Below are positions 43,207-53,368 of a DNA stretch of 64,000 bases, piece by piece. The stretch comes from Kaistella carnis (GTDB taxonomy: Bacteria > Bacteroidota > Bacteroidia > Flavobacteriales > Weeksellaceae): the NCBI RefSeq assembly GCF_003860585.1, contig NZ_CP034159.1, forward strand, positions 868,001 to 932,000, in the 5' to 3' direction. The position numbers were made by a program, and so were the translations under genes. Position 1 is the stretch's first letter, and every line of letters begins with the position of its first letter. The notes below the pieces were generated by a model that searched no databases, was not told where the DNA came from, and saw nothing but the letters and a program-made list of their open reading frames with translations.

Positions 43207-45109
43207 ATGAAAAAATCCAAAATAACCCTTCTTGCGCTGGCTGCGGTACTTTTATTTTCCTGTACTGCACAGCAAAAGATGACGTCTGAATCGACTCCAC
43301 AAGAACAAAGTGTAAAGAATGATGGAAACAGCATCGATCGTTTTGCCGACATCGAAGTCCTGAAATACCAAGTGCCGGGCTGGAGTGATTTAACTTTAAA
43401 AGAAAAAGAATATGTCTATTATCTGAGTCAGGCTGGCTATGCAGGCCGCGAAATCATCTGGGATCAGAATTATAAACACAACCTGACAATCCGCCGTGCA
43501 TTGGAAAATATTTACCAGAATTACAGCGGTAATAAGGACACCGAAGACTGGCGAAATTTCGAGATCTACCTGAAACGGGTTTGGTTTGCCAACGGCATCC
43601 ACCACCACTACTCCAACGAGAAGATGAAGCCCACTTTTTCGAAAGCATATTTTGAGCAGCTTTTAAAGGCAAGCAATACCAAACTTGACGCCCAGATCGC
43701 TGATATCCTCTTTAATAATGTAGACACCAAAAAGGTGAACCTGGATCTGAGCAAAGGCTTACTTCAAGGTTCCGCCGTCAACTTTTATGGAGACGGTGTC
43801 ACTTCGGATGAAGCTGAAAAGTTTTATGCCCAAATGAAGAGCCCGGATGCAGAACGTCCTTTATCCACCGGCTTAAATTCTAAGTTGGTTAAAGAAAACG
43901 GCAAGCTCACTGAAAGAGTCTGGAAGAGCGGTGGTATGTACGGTCCAGCGATTGACCAGGTGATTAATTGGTTAGAAAAAGCCAAAAGCGTTGCCGAAAA
44001 TCAAAAACAGGCAAATGCTTTAGCCTTGCTTATTCAATATTATAAAACCGGCGATCTGAAAAAGTGGGATGATTATAACACCGCTTGGGTGAGCGCTACC
44101 GACGGAAACATAGACTACATTAACGGCTTCATCGAAGTGTACAACGATCCTTTGGGACACAAAGGTTCCTATGAAAGTGTTGTTCAGATCAAAGATTTTG
44201 ACATGTCGCGAAAAATGGAAGTAGTCTCCCGCGAAGCACAATGGTTTGAAGACCACTCCCCACTTCTGCCGCAACACAAAAAGAAGAATGTGGTGGGTGT
44301 GAGTTATAAAACGGTCAACGTTGCCTCCGAAGCCGGCGACTCCTCACCGAGCACGCCTATTGGTATTAATCTGCCAAATGCAGACTGGATCCGCGCGGAG
44401 CACGGTTCAAAATCAGTTTCACTCGGGAATATTATCGATGCCTATAACAATGCGGGCGGTTCGGGTCGATTAAAAGAATTCGTCAATGATGACGAAGAGC
44501 TTCGTCTGGCTGAAAAATATGGCGAGCTTTCCAGCAAGCTGCACACGGCACTTCATGAAGTGGTAGGTCATGCTTCGGGACAAATTAATCCGGGTGTGGG
44601 AACGCCGAAAGAAACCTTGAAAAGCTATGCCTCTACCATGGAAGAAGGCCGCGCAGATCTGGTAGGACTTTATTTTCTTTATGATCCCAAATTGCAGGAA
44701 TTAGGTTTGGTAGACAACTGGAAAGACATGGGTAAAGCAGCTTATGACAATTATATCCGTAATGGCTTGATGATGCAACTTGTGCGTTTGGAACCGGGGG
44801 CCGAGATTGAAGAATCACACATGCGGAACCGCCAATGGGTCAGTGCGTGGGTTTTTGCGAAAGGTAAAAAAGACAATGTGATTGAGAAAGTGGTACGCAA
44901 CGGCAAAACCTATTTCAACATTACCGATTACGATAAGCTCCATGACTTATTTGGTCAGCTCCTGCGCGAAACACAACGCATTAAGTCGGAAGGCGATTAT
45001 AACGCCGCAAAAAACCTGGTCGAAAATTATGGCGTAAAAGTCGATCAGGCGATTCACAAAGAAGTGCTGGCACGTAATGCTCAGTTTAAAGAGACACTGT
45101 CCCGCAAAG
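43207..45109 (+). pseudogene. dipeptidyl-peptidase 3 family (M49) lipoprotein, 3' end cut by an IS
   Basis: M49 zinc peptidases remove N-terminal dipeptides. The start is ATG at 43207 with a lipoprotein signal (LALAAVLLFSC, lipobox FSC). The catalytic motif HEVVGH (residues 450-455) and the second ligand block EEGRADLVGLY are intact. Native sequence runs to AQFKETLSRK, where the IS begins at 45110; the frame then reads into the IS and stops at 45153. From memory of the family an estimated 40-60 C-terminal residues are missing. Catalytic residues remain, so partial activity is possible. The DNA looks somewhat richer in G+C than its neighbours by eye. Confidence 0.83.
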
Positions 45110-45127
45110 TGTGTAAGTTGAAAAGTT
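45110..45127 (+). repeat. left terminal inverted repeat of the IS256-family element
   Basis: TGTGTAAGTTGAAAAGTT, a perfect inverse of 46426-46443. Confidence 0.95.
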
Positions 45128-45142
45128 TAAGACTTGAGTTTT

Positions 45143-46345
45143 TTATAACTTGAGCCTTTCTTCAAATATAAGCATAAATTGATTTAATACGATTCCCCAA
45201 TCTCGAATCGGCATTGTCCATTTTTTTGTTGCTTCTCTTAAGGCAAGGAAAACTGACTTTAAAACCGCATCATCAGTAGGAAAAGACATTTTATTTTTAG
45301 TATATTTTCTTATTTTTCCGTTGAGATTTTCTATTAAATTGGTGGTGTAAATGATTTTACGGATTTCCACCGGAAATTCGAAAAATACCGTTAATTCATC
45401 CCAATTATCTCTCCAGGATTTGATGGCATACGAATATTTAGATTCCCATTTTTCTGCAAAATCATTTAAGGCGGCTTCTGCGGCTTGCTTGGTGGGAGCG
45501 TTGTAAATCTGTTTCATGTCGTAAGTAAAGGCTTTTCTGTCCTTCCAAACTACGTATTTACAAGCATTTCTAATCTGATGCACCACGCAGATCTGAGTTT
45601 GAGATTGTGGGAAAACACTGCGAATAGTTTGGGTAAATCCATTGAGATTATCCGTTGCAGTGATTAGTATATCTTCTACGCCACGTGCTTTTATGTCAGT
45701 TAAAACGCTCATCCAAAAACTGGAACTTTCGTTTTTTCCAAGCCACATTCCCAGAACTTCTTTTCTTCCATCCCGTCTTAAACCAACGGCAAGATAAATG
45801 GTTTTGTTGATAACTTTTGAGTTCTCACGGACTTTAAAAACAATTCCATCCATCCAAACAATGAGGTATAAATCCTCTAGTGGCCGATTTTGCCAAGCGA
45901 CAATCTCACTGGAAACCGCATTGGTAATCCTGGATATTGTGGATGTTGAAACATCAAAATCATACATTTCCTTGATCTGATCTTCAATATCACTTACACT
46001 CATTCCTTTGGCATAAAATGAGATGATAACATTTTCCAAACCTTCAATAATATTATGCCTTTTGGGAACTAAGGCTGGCTCAAAAGTACTTTCCCTATCC
46101 CGCGGAACTTTAATTTCATCTTCGCCAAAAGAGGTTTTTATCTTCTTGGTTTGATGGCCATTGCGATAATTTCCGTCTTTTGTTTTTTGATGTTTCTCGG
46201 TATCCAGATGGTCATCTAATTCGGCTTCGAGCATATGTTCTACGGCTCGTTTGTGCATTGTTTTGAAGAAAGAGGTTAAATCTTCTCCACTCTTGAAGGA
46301 TTTGTAGAAATCCTTGTTGTTTAATAATTCTTCTTTGTCGATCAT
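45143..46345 (-). CDS. IS256-family (Mutator-type) transposase
   Basis: 400-residue DDE transposase. The triad is Asp166 in [10 protein letters not shown], Asp232 in [11 protein letters not shown] and Glu339 in [11 protein letters not shown]. The [13 protein letters not shown] region between the second Asp and the Glu is typical of IS256. The N-terminal helical region starts [17 protein letters not shown]. The frame is intact, so the element is probably active. Its stop is 33 nt inside the left end. Confidence 0.96.
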   Translation of the reverse strand: MIDKEELLNNKDFYKSFKSGEDLTSFFKTMHKRAVEHMLEAELDDHLDTEKHQKTKDGNYRNGHQTKKIKTSFGEDEIKVPRDRESTFEPALVPKRHNIIEGLENVIISFYAKGMSVSDIEDQIKEMYDFDVSTSTISRITNAVSSEIVAWQNRPLEDLYLIVWMDGIVFKVRENSKVINKTIYLAVGLRRDGRKEVLGMWLGKNESSSFWMSVLTDIKARGVEDILITATDNLNGFTQTIRSVFPQSQTQICVVHQIRNACKYVVWKDRKAFTYDMKQIYNAPTKQAAEAALNDFAEKWESKYSYAIKSWRDNWDELTVFFEFPVEIRKIIYTTNLIENLNGKIRKYTKNKMSFPTDDAVLKSVFLALREATKKWTMPIRDWGIVLNQFMLIFEERLKL

Positions 46346-46425
46346 AACTGTATAAAGTTTAAAAATAGTAAAAAGTTATTTCCGAAAAAGTTTTGAGCTT
46401 TTGAAGGCTCAAAATTTTTCAGAAT

Positions 46426-46443
46426 AACTTTTCAACTTACACA
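46426..46443 (-). repeat. right terminal inverted repeat of the IS256-family element
   Basis: AACTTTTCAACTTACACA on +, a perfect inverse of 45110-45127. Confidence 0.95.
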
Positions 46444-47631
46444 GTTAGTGAAACACTACCATTTTTGATCGGTAGTTTTACAGAAGGCCTCGGTAATTAT
46501 ATCAATAATTTTTTCAATTTGACTTTCAGTACACACGTTTATGATAAAGAAGCTTTACCCTGGTTTTATGACTGGACTATCCTTTACTGGGCATGGTGGA
46601 TTTCATGGTCGCCTTATGTTGGGCTGTTTATAGCTAAAATTTCTAAAGGCAGAACGATCCGGGAATTCATTGTTGCCGTGTTGGTGATTCCTTCTTTGTT
46701 TAATTTTATTTGGATGACCGTATTTGGAAACAGTGCCATTTGGTTTGATATGAACATTGGCAAAGGTGCTTTAAGCGCCGTCGCCGGTAATCCGGATGCG
46801 CTCATGTTTCAATTTTTAGAATACTTTCCCTTCTCTACCGTTGCGAGTTTCATTACCATTCTTATCGTGATCATCTTTTTTGTGACCTCAGCTGATTCCG
46901 GAATATTTGTAATGAACAGTATTGCGACAAAAAATGCAGCAAAATCTCCGAAGTGGCAGACCGTTTTATGGGGAACTTTGTTGGCGGTACTTGCTTTACT
47001 TTTACTGAATGCAGGTGGCTTAAAAGCCTTACAAAGCATGACACTTATTACGGCTTTACCATTTTCAATCATTATGCTGCTCTTTATTGTAAGTTTACTT
47101 AAAGCGCTAAGCATCGACCAGTCCTATTACGAACGCAACTTTTCGAAAGCCACCGTTCCATGGTCCGGAAGATTGTGGAAAGAAAGGCTAAAACTCATCG
47201 TTGCTACAAAAGACCGTAAATCCATCGATCTTTTCATCAACACTACTGTGAAAGAAGCCTTTCTGGAGTTACAGGCAGAATTTGCAGAAAATGGAATTAC
47301 CGCGAACATCAATCAAATAAAATCTTCAAAAATTGAAATTGAGATCAAGTATGATGTCATCAATAATTTTATCTATGGAGTTGAAACCAGTGCAAAAAAT
47401 GTTTCCAATTTTTTAGTTGACGAAGAAAATCTTCCTGAAGTTGTAAAAAATGGCGCCTTTTACCCACGAGCTTATTTTGGGGATACCAGAGAAAGTTATG
47501 ACATTCAGTATTTCACTAAAAATGAATTAATCTCCGATGTCTTAAAACATTATGATCGGTTTTTAGATATTGTATCTGAAGAAAGAAACGAAATGTTTAT
47601 CAGTACAGATTCTCATGATAAAACAAATTAA
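46444..47631 (+). pseudogene. BCCT family (betaine/choline/carnitine) transporter, 5' half missing
   Basis: C-terminal part of a BetT-like secondary transporter for trimethylammonium compounds. The frame is open from the IS edge (VSETLPFLIGSFTEG...), and residues equivalent to about TM1-TM6 are gone. The remaining part keeps the aromatic WAWWISWSPYVGLFIA segment of TM8, FVTSADSGIFVMNS, later spans, and the long cytoplasmic BetT-type tail. A TTG at 46465 could start it, but a half transporter would not be functional. A terminator follows. Loss of the 5' part coincides exactly with the IS end. Confidence 0.88.
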
Positions 47632-47654
47632 CTTGATGATGATAATATAAATAT

Positions 47655-47692
47655 AAAAGGGTTGTATTTCATGGAAAGTACAACCCTTTTAT
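47655..47692 (+). terminator. terminator after the BCCT remnant, possibly bidirectional with bioB
   Basis: AAAAGGGTTGTA pairs with TACAACCCTTTT across an 11-12-nt loop. It lies between the convergent BCCT remnant and bioB. Confidence 0.85.
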
Positions 47693-47726
47693 AATAAGGA
47701 ATGTGAATATTAATAGTTAAAAAGGC

Positions 47727-48809
47727 CTATTTTCTTTTAGTTTGCGCCTCAAGATTTCTTTGAATCTTATGATCGGGTCTGGACCATTTCGGCTTTTCGC
47801 CTAAAGCATGAAACTGTGCATTTTCAGCTTCCACTGTTTGTCGCTGCGCATGTTTCTCAAAAGGCTGTTGCGGAACCAATCCCAGCGCTTCAAACATTTT
47901 CACATCTTCATTGATATCAGGATTCGGAGTAGTGAGCAACTGATCGCCCGCAAATATGGAATTGGCTCCGGCAAAAAAGTACAAAGCTTGCCCTTCCCGA
48001 CTCATATTTGTTCTTCCAGCAGACAAACGAACTTGGGTTTCCGGCAATAATATTCTGGCCGTAGCAACCATTCGCACCATTTCCCAGGAGGTGACCAATT
48101 CCATTTCCCCAATAGGTGTTCCTTTTACAGGAACCAAAGCATTGATGGGGGCAGATTCGGGATGAGGTGTCATGGAAGCCAGTGTAATCAACATATCCGC
48201 ACGGTTTTCGATGCTTTCGCCCATGCCAATAATTCCACCACTACAAACGGTGATATTGGTTTTTCGTACATTCTTAATGGTTTGAAGCCGATCTTTATAA
48301 CCTCTGGTCGAAATAATTTCTTCATAATATTCTTCGGAAGAATCGATATTGTGATTGTAAGCGTAAAGTCCTGCCTCCGAAAGTCGGTGTGCCTGATTTT
48401 CGGTGATCATACCAAGCGTACAGCAAACTTCAATATCGAGTTTATTAAGGGAACGCACCATTTCTAAAACCTGATCGAATTCCGGTCCGTCTTTTATATT
48501 TCGCCACGCGGCGCCCATACAAATCCTCGAACTTCCGGAAGCTTTTGCTTCAAGTCCCTTGGCAATTACTTCTTCTACACCCATTAATTCTTTTGCATTA
48601 ACATCGGTATGATATCTTGCCGCTTGTGGACAATACCCACAATCCTCCGGGCAACCACCAGTTTTGATGGAAACCAAGGTTGAAACCTGTACTTTGTTTG
48701 GATCGTGGTATTTTCTGTGAACGGACGCTGCTTCAAAAAGCAGATCCATCAACGGTTTGTTGTATAGAGAGACGACTTCATCTCGAGTCCATTTTCTGGA
48801 GTGGTTCAT
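47727..48809 (-). CDS. bioB: biotin synthase
   Basis: Radical-SAM enzyme that inserts sulfur into dethiobiotin, the last step of biotin synthesis. At 360 residues it has the radical-SAM cluster motif GGCPEDCGYC (Cys53, Cys57, Cys60), ASGSSRICMGAAWRN, the second-cluster and substrate blocks CTLGMITENQAHRLSEAGLYAYNHNIDSSEEYY and ARILLPETQVRLSAGRTNMSREGQALYFFAGANSIFAGDQLLTT. The other biotin genes are not in the window. It lies downstream of, and in the same direction as, a TonB-dependent receptor (213-nt gap); whether the two are co-transcribed is unclear. Confidence 0.97.
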   Translation of the reverse strand: MNHSRKWTRDEVVSLYNKPLMDLLFEAASVHRKYHDPNKVQVSTLVSIKTGGCPEDCGYCPQAARYHTDVNAKELMGVEEVIAKGLEAKASGSSRICMGAAWRNIKDGPEFDQVLEMVRSLNKLDIEVCCTLGMITENQAHRLSEAGLYAYNHNIDSSEEYYEEIISTRGYKDRLQTIKNVRKTNITVCSGGIIGMGESIENRADMLITLASMTPHPESAPINALVPVKGTPIGEMELVTSWEMVRMVATARILLPETQVRLSAGRTNMSREGQALYFFAGANSIFAGDQLLTTPNPDINEDVKMFEALGLVPQQPFEKHAQRQTVEAENAQFHALGEKPKWSRPDHKIQRNLEAQTKRK

Positions 48810-49022
48810 ATGGTAAGTTTTTTATTGATAACGGAAAGGTTTTAAAAACTCCGCAGATTTATTTTTTGCATTTTAAAAGATGCGGAATCGGTAAACATGT
48901 GGGAGAAAAACACCTTTTGTTGTCTATAATTACAATACATCATCACAAAAAAATATTTGTTCATTTGTGGCATTAAACCCAAAATCTGCGAGCGAAACAT
49001 TTTTTGTGATTTAAAACTAGAT

Positions 49023-50906
49023 TTACTTCTGATTCCATTGATATTTTACGCCCAAACTCAACCATCTTGTGGGCATCGGAACCGCACCAGCTTCCTTGTA
49101 ATCTGCATTGAAAAGATTGGTAGCTTCCGTATATACTAGAAATTTTTGCAATTTGTAATTAAGACGGACATCGGCAACGTGGTAAGAATCTCCCAATTCC
49201 CGTTTCAGCCACCGGTCTTTTAATTGAAATGAAAAATCATTGATTTGATAATGAATTCCTGCAACAAACTGATGCTTCAAAGATTCTAAAGTGTATTTTG
49301 ATTGCTTATCGCCAGATGTTTCCAACGAAGGATTTAAGTAATTATAACTCACGTCATAACCAAGCGTCTGATTTTCCGAAAGATTAAAATCCTGTTGCAG
49401 TCTTCCATAAAAACCCTGCATTTTATTATTCCCCAAATTGCTGGGTGAATAAGGCTGAGAAGGATTATCTCTTACCCAATCGATAAAATCTGTAATATTT
49501 CGGTAAAAGTAACCGGTTTTAAACTGCATATTTCCTTTGCTGTACTGTAGATTTCCTTCGTAATTCCAGGCACTTTCGGGTTGAAGCAATTCGTTACCTA
49601 TATTTCCCGGACGTTGATTCAGATATAAATCAGAAAAAGATGGAATTCGTTGCCCCGACCCTATGCTTGTGGATATTTTCCAATAGTCATTCAAAAGATA
49701 AGAGACATCAAGTCCGGGATAAAGTTGATATCCAAAATCAGTATTATAATTTCCGTAGACGCCGATAGTTCCTCTCAATTTCTGCCCTATATTCGTTTTT
49801 AATTCTGCATAAATTCCGTGATTATCACGTTGATGCTGCCCTATATTTGAACTGTTGATCTTTTCTAACCTAGACTCCACACCGAACCCAAAAGTTCCGA
49901 TGGCTGTTGTAAGACTGCTGTTTACCTCCAACATCAAAGCATTGGTGAAATGAACCGATCTGCCTTTGCTTAGATCATCTCTGTAATAACGGTAATCATC
50001 TTCCCCATAACGGTCACTGATTCTGGGAGAAATGGTAAAATTACCAAAGGTGTGTTTGGAGGAAAGACTGAAGACTGAAGAATCGGTGTGCTCTTCAGAA
50101 TTCACATCACCCGGAGCCGCATAAAATCCGTTAGCACCAAAGCGGTTCCGGGCATAACCCGCCATGGCCTGAATGCTGTTATTGGCATTGAAAGCATAAT
50201 GACCCGTGTAGAAAAGACGCGTATTTTTTGCGGCTGAATTGTAACGCTGACCATTGTAATCACTTTGTGCGACGGAGAATAATTGACTTTGATTTTCAGT
50301 ACCATATACTCCGGTCAGTTCCGCTGAAATTCCACCATAAATTCCTGATCCATCGCCTTCGTCTTTTGATTTGAAAGAACTCCCGGCTTGAATATCTGCA
50401 GAAATTGAAGAATTTTTCCCTTTTTTAGTCACAATATTTACCGCGCCAGTCAACGCATTAATACCGTAAATTCGTGCTGCAGCCCCTCGGATTACTTCAA
50501 TATGATCGATGGCACTTAAGGGAACAGGAATATTCATCATGTTATGGGCAGATTGGGCATCAATCATTTTTACCCCATTGATCAGCACTATGGTTTGTTC
50601 GGAAGTTCCACCATCAATAGAAATATCGGTCTGCGTTCCAAATGGCCCACGCTGCCGGATATCAACACCGCTGATGTAAGACAGCACCTCATTCAAAGAC
50701 TTCGCGGGAAGGTTCTGAATTTGCTTTTGGGTAATGATTTGAATATCGCGGGTCGCTTCATTAAAAGGGGTCTGCAGACGATTCCCCTGAATAATAACTT
50801 CCTCCAGATCATCACTTTTAATTTTTAAATCTATGCCTTCATTACTTTGTTGTCCAAAAGTCAACATCGTAGAAAGAATTCCCAAGCTGAGTATTACTTT
50901 TTTCAT
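49023..50906 (-). CDS. TonB-dependent outer-membrane receptor (BtuB-like)
   Basis: 627-residue receptor: signal peptide (VILSLGILSTMLTFG), plug domain with DLEEVIIQGNRL, SLNEVLSYISGVDIRQRGPFGTQTDISIDGGTSEQTIVLINGVKM and IEVIRGAAARIYGINALTGAVNIVTKK, then a 22-strand barrel. The plug pattern is most like BtuB-type vitamin B12 receptors, but the cargo is not proven. No cobalamin riboswitch was recognised upstream; only 85 bp separate it from the divergent MocR-like regulator, which is therefore the best candidate controller. bioB lies next in the same direction, so biotin or a related vitamin is another cargo possibility (weak inference). Confidence 0.9.
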   Translation of the reverse strand: MKKVILSLGILSTMLTFGQQSNEGIDLKIKSDDLEEVIIQGNRLQTPFNEATRDIQIITQKQIQNLPAKSLNEVLSYISGVDIRQRGPFGTQTDISIDGGTSEQTIVLINGVKMIDAQSAHNMMNIPVPLSAIDHIEVIRGAAARIYGINALTGAVNIVTKKGKNSSISADIQAGSSFKSKDEGDGSGIYGGISAELTGVYGTENQSQLFSVAQSDYNGQRYNSAAKNTRLFYTGHYAFNANNSIQAMAGYARNRFGANGFYAAPGDVNSEEHTDSSVFSLSSKHTFGNFTISPRISDRYGEDDYRYYRDDLSKGRSVHFTNALMLEVNSSLTTAIGTFGFGVESRLEKINSSNIGQHQRDNHGIYAELKTNIGQKLRGTIGVYGNYNTDFGYQLYPGLDVSYLLNDYWKISTSIGSGQRIPSFSDLYLNQRPGNIGNELLQPESAWNYEGNLQYSKGNMQFKTGYFYRNITDFIDWVRDNPSQPYSPSNLGNNKMQGFYGRLQQDFNLSENQTLGYDVSYNYLNPSLETSGDKQSKYTLESLKHQFVAGIHYQINDFSFQLKDRWLKRELGDSYHVADVRLNYKLQKFLVYTEATNLFNADYKEAGAVPMPTRWLSLGVKYQWNQK

Positions 50907-50964
50907 ATCTGATGGTGTAAACCGTATTGTTTTAAATCGGGTGCAAAGATTTGAAATAAAACAG

Positions 50965-50972
50965 TACTTTTG
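50965..50972 (+). promoter_or_regulatory. Bacteroidetes -7 box for the MocR-like gene
   Basis: TACTTTTG (TAnnTTTG), 19 nt before the ATG at 50992, in the 85-bp divergent region shared with the TonB receptor gene. Confidence 0.5.
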
Positions 50973-50991
50973 GTAGTCCGAAATGTAAATA

Positions 50992-52470
50992 ATGAGTAGT
51001 CCGGTTATTCGTCCTTTTCAATCCTTTGTTAAAATAGACCGTCGTAAAAAAGATGCTGTTTATTTACAGATTGTTTATCAGTTTATTAATGCGGTCAAAA
51101 GCAATCTTCTGGAAGAACATGACCAACTTCCGGGCAGCAGGGTGATTGCTGAAAACCTTCAGCTTCACCGGAAGACCGTAGTTGCTGCGTTGGCGGAATT
51201 ACAGGATCAGGGTTGGGTAGAAACGATTCCTAATATCGGCACTTTTGTCCGAAATCCGGAACGTTCAGCCTCTTCCATTCAAAAATCTAAAGCATTCCAA
51301 CATCCTCCTGAAGAAGCGCCTTTTCTTTTCAGAAAAGAATTTATTTTGGACACTCCGCTGGAAAAAAGTAGGGAACAATTCTATTTCACAGATGGTACGC
51401 CGGATTACACCATCATAAAATCAGAGGAACTGGTGCGTTTTTACACCGCGGTAGTACGGCGAAAAAACCGATCAGGAATTATGGATCGCGCAAGTGATGG
51501 AAGTATTTTCTTTAGAGATCAATTGAGCTACTATTTGAATTTAACAAGAGGATTTCACCTTTCCCGGGATTTTTTATTGCCAGTAGCGGGTTTGGAAAAA
51601 GTTCACTCCATATTATCGCGACTTTTAATTAACAAAGGCGAGGTAATTTTGGTGGAAGAACTCAGTTATTTTTTACCTAATATGATTTACAGTCAGGCGG
51701 GTGCTCAGCTGAAAACCATTCCGACGGATGAAGAAGGAATGGATATCGGTTATATTCAAACGCATTTTAAACCCGGAGAAATTCGGGCAGTCTACCTTAA
51801 TCCCAAATGCCAATATCCAACTACGGTTGCGCTTTCTGAAAAGCGAAAAACGGAATTGCTGGCTTTGGCCGAAGCATACGATTTCATTGTGATTGAAGAT
51901 GATATCGACTTTGAGTTCTCTTCCATTAAAAATAAAAAAGAAATTTTGCTGCGAAAAAAAGGAGGCAACCGCGTTATTTACATCGGCTCTTTCGGGCGGT
52001 TTCTGACTCCTGGTTTTCAAATGAATTTCATTATCGCGCCAAAAGATCTTTTAGAAGAAGGTGCAAAATACCTGAATATTTTCGGTAAACCCGATTCTAT
52101 GATGGAAAAAGCCCTGGGCGAACTGATTCATCAAGGTGATATTCACCGATATCAGAGGAAAGTTACAAAGGTTATTGCGGAAAGAAAAGAGGTTTTTGCT
52201 AAATTGCTTGCCACTTATTTTGAAGATGAGATTTCTTTTAATATACCGGTTTCAGGACTGGCATTTTGGATTCAGTTTAAAAATTCTGTTTCGCTCACTG
52301 ATTTACAAAAGAAGGCTAAAGAAAAAGGACTTTTTATTCCAAGGTCTTGCCTGTACCAAAATCGAAAAACTACTTCTCTGAGACTCGGTTTTGCGCATCT
52401 TAATTTTCAGGAGATGGAGGAAGCGATGAAATTACTAAGTGAGGCTTACAGTAAATTGAGAAACGACTAA
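50992..52470 (+). CDS. MocR-like GntR/aminotransferase-fold regulator lacking the PLP lysine
   Basis: 492-residue regulator: a GntR winged helix at about residues 15-85 (LPGSRVIAENLQLHRKTVV...GTFV), then an aminotransferase fold-I domain. In active MocR proteins the PLP-binding block reads VGTFSKTL and the ring-contact block EDDYDSEF; here they read IGSFGRFL and EDDIDFEF. The Lys is Arg and the Tyr is Ile, so covalent PLP binding looks lost. It is divergent from the TonB receptor gene with an 85-bp gap, the usual layout for a MocR regulator and its target. Transaminase activity is very unlikely. Confidence 0.88.
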   Translation: MSSPVIRPFQSFVKIDRRKKDAVYLQIVYQFINAVKSNLLEEHDQLPGSRVIAENLQLHRKTVVAALAELQDQGWVETIPNIGTFVRNPERSASSIQKSKAFQHPPEEAPFLFRKEFILDTPLEKSREQFYFTDGTPDYTIIKSEELVRFYTAVVRRKNRSGIMDRASDGSIFFRDQLSYYLNLTRGFHLSRDFLLPVAGLEKVHSILSRLLINKGEVILVEELSYFLPNMIYSQAGAQLKTIPTDEEGMDIGYIQTHFKPGEIRAVYLNPKCQYPTTVALSEKRKTELLALAEAYDFIVIEDDIDFEFSSIKNKKEILLRKKGGNRVIYIGSFGRFLTPGFQMNFIIAPKDLLEEGAKYLNIFGKPDSMMEKALGELIHQGDIHRYQRKVTKVIAERKEVFAKLLATYFEDEISFNIPVSGLAFWIQFKNSVSLTDLQKKAKEKGLFIPRSCLYQNRKTTSLRLGFAHLNFQEMEEAMKLLSEAYSKLRND

Positions 52471-52501
52471 AATTTTTGAACCTAAGAAAATTCAAATCTG
52501 A

Positions 52502-53092
52502 TCACTCTTTCCAATGAATAGCTACAATGATCTCATTTTTGCGATCCAACACTTGATAGGGCGCATTGTAGCCTAAAAAACGAAAGTTACCAAAATATTC
52601 AATTCCATTTTCCTTCAAATCAAGTTCTAATTGGGTAGCGTATTTTTTTATCTTCTCATCGTCGGCATATCCTCCAAACTGAATCGCGGCCACATATTCT
52701 TCGGCAGTGGTCTGAATTTTTATATCCGTATTGTCGGGTTTTGGTAAATTATCTTTGGTATATTGTGAAGGCATTACAAAGCTCATTGACGATTTGTTCT
52801 CGTTGATATCCATATGAACCGGCGAGGTCATCGCAATACCTTTTTTCGACTGATTGCCACCAAAAATAAAAGAGGCTAATTTCCTAAAACCCGTAGAAGA
52901 CAATTCTTTGTAGGATCTTGCATCCATCGAAACCGTTGCCATGGTCGCAGGCGGATATTTTCTGATCTCAAAATCTTTTTCTTTTTTAATAACCTGGTAA
53001 GGTTGCGTTTCCGTTTTTGCCACAATAAAATAGATTTGAGTCGTTAAGAAAATGAAAATAATGACAGCGAATATGATAAGAGGCTTCTTTAT
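52502..53092 (-). CDS. SOUL family heme-binding protein, probable N-terminal membrane anchor
   Basis: SOUL/HEBP-like protein: YQVIKKEKDFEIRKYPPATMATV, FIFGGNQSKKGIAMTSPV and a C-terminal GNFRFLGYNAPYQVLDRKNEI match the family. The first usual start is GTG at 53023 (173 residues). In the same frame, however, codons upstream encode a strongly hydrophobic anchor (KKPLIIFAVIIFIFLTTQIY) back to a stop at 53096-53098, with no ATG, GTG or TTG; an ATA codon (53090-53092) is the most natural first codon. Either a rare start is used or the original start was lost. Coordinates follow the ATA; the GTG start is the conservative option. Confidence 0.7.
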   Translation of the reverse strand: MKKPLIIFAVIIFIFLTTQIYFIVAKTETQPYQVIKKEKDFEIRKYPPATMATVSMDARSYKELSSTGFRKLASFIFGGNQSKKGIAMTSPVHMDINENKSSMSFVMPSQYTKDNLPKPDNTDIKIQTTAEEYVAAIQFGGYADDEKIKKYATQLELDLKENGIEYFGNFRFLGYNAPYQVLDRKNEIIVAIHWKE

Positions 53093-53368
53093 GATTCAGA
53101 AAATTTGCAATGTGTTAAATTTCAACATCATATATCAGAAGTATATTTTATTGAGTGAAGAGAATACGAAGTAAAACTACGATTAAAATCATCACCTTTT
53201 TAAAAATAATTTTTATTTAATTCCTTTAAAATCAAACATTCACCATTAAAAAATAAATGATCGAGCCGCAATTGCAGCATTATTAATTAGAAATAACTTT
53301 TATAAATGTATTTTAAATTCCTGAATTCTGTGGTCTTAAAGGCGATTTACATTTTAAAATTACAGTCT

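Larger units (their letters stand above)
45110..46443. mobile_element. IS256-family insertion sequence
   Basis: A 1,334-bp element bounded by an 18-bp perfect inverted repeat: TGTGTAAGTTGAAAAGTT at 45110-45127 and its complement at 46426-46443. It encodes one leftward transposase. The 8 bp outside each end (CCGCAAAG and GTTAGTGA) differ, so no target duplication is visible. The flanks are two different truncated genes. Confidence 0.93.

Noticed and set aside
44020..44277. 85-codon ORF opposite the M49 peptidase
   Set aside because: Antisense shadow inside a clearly coding region.
48162..48467. 101-codon ORF opposite bioB
   Set aside because: Antisense shadow of the biotin synthase gene.
50907..50991. 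Cobalamin riboswitch upstream of the BtuB-like receptor
   Set aside because: Only 85 bp are available and no B12-box-like conserved core is visible.
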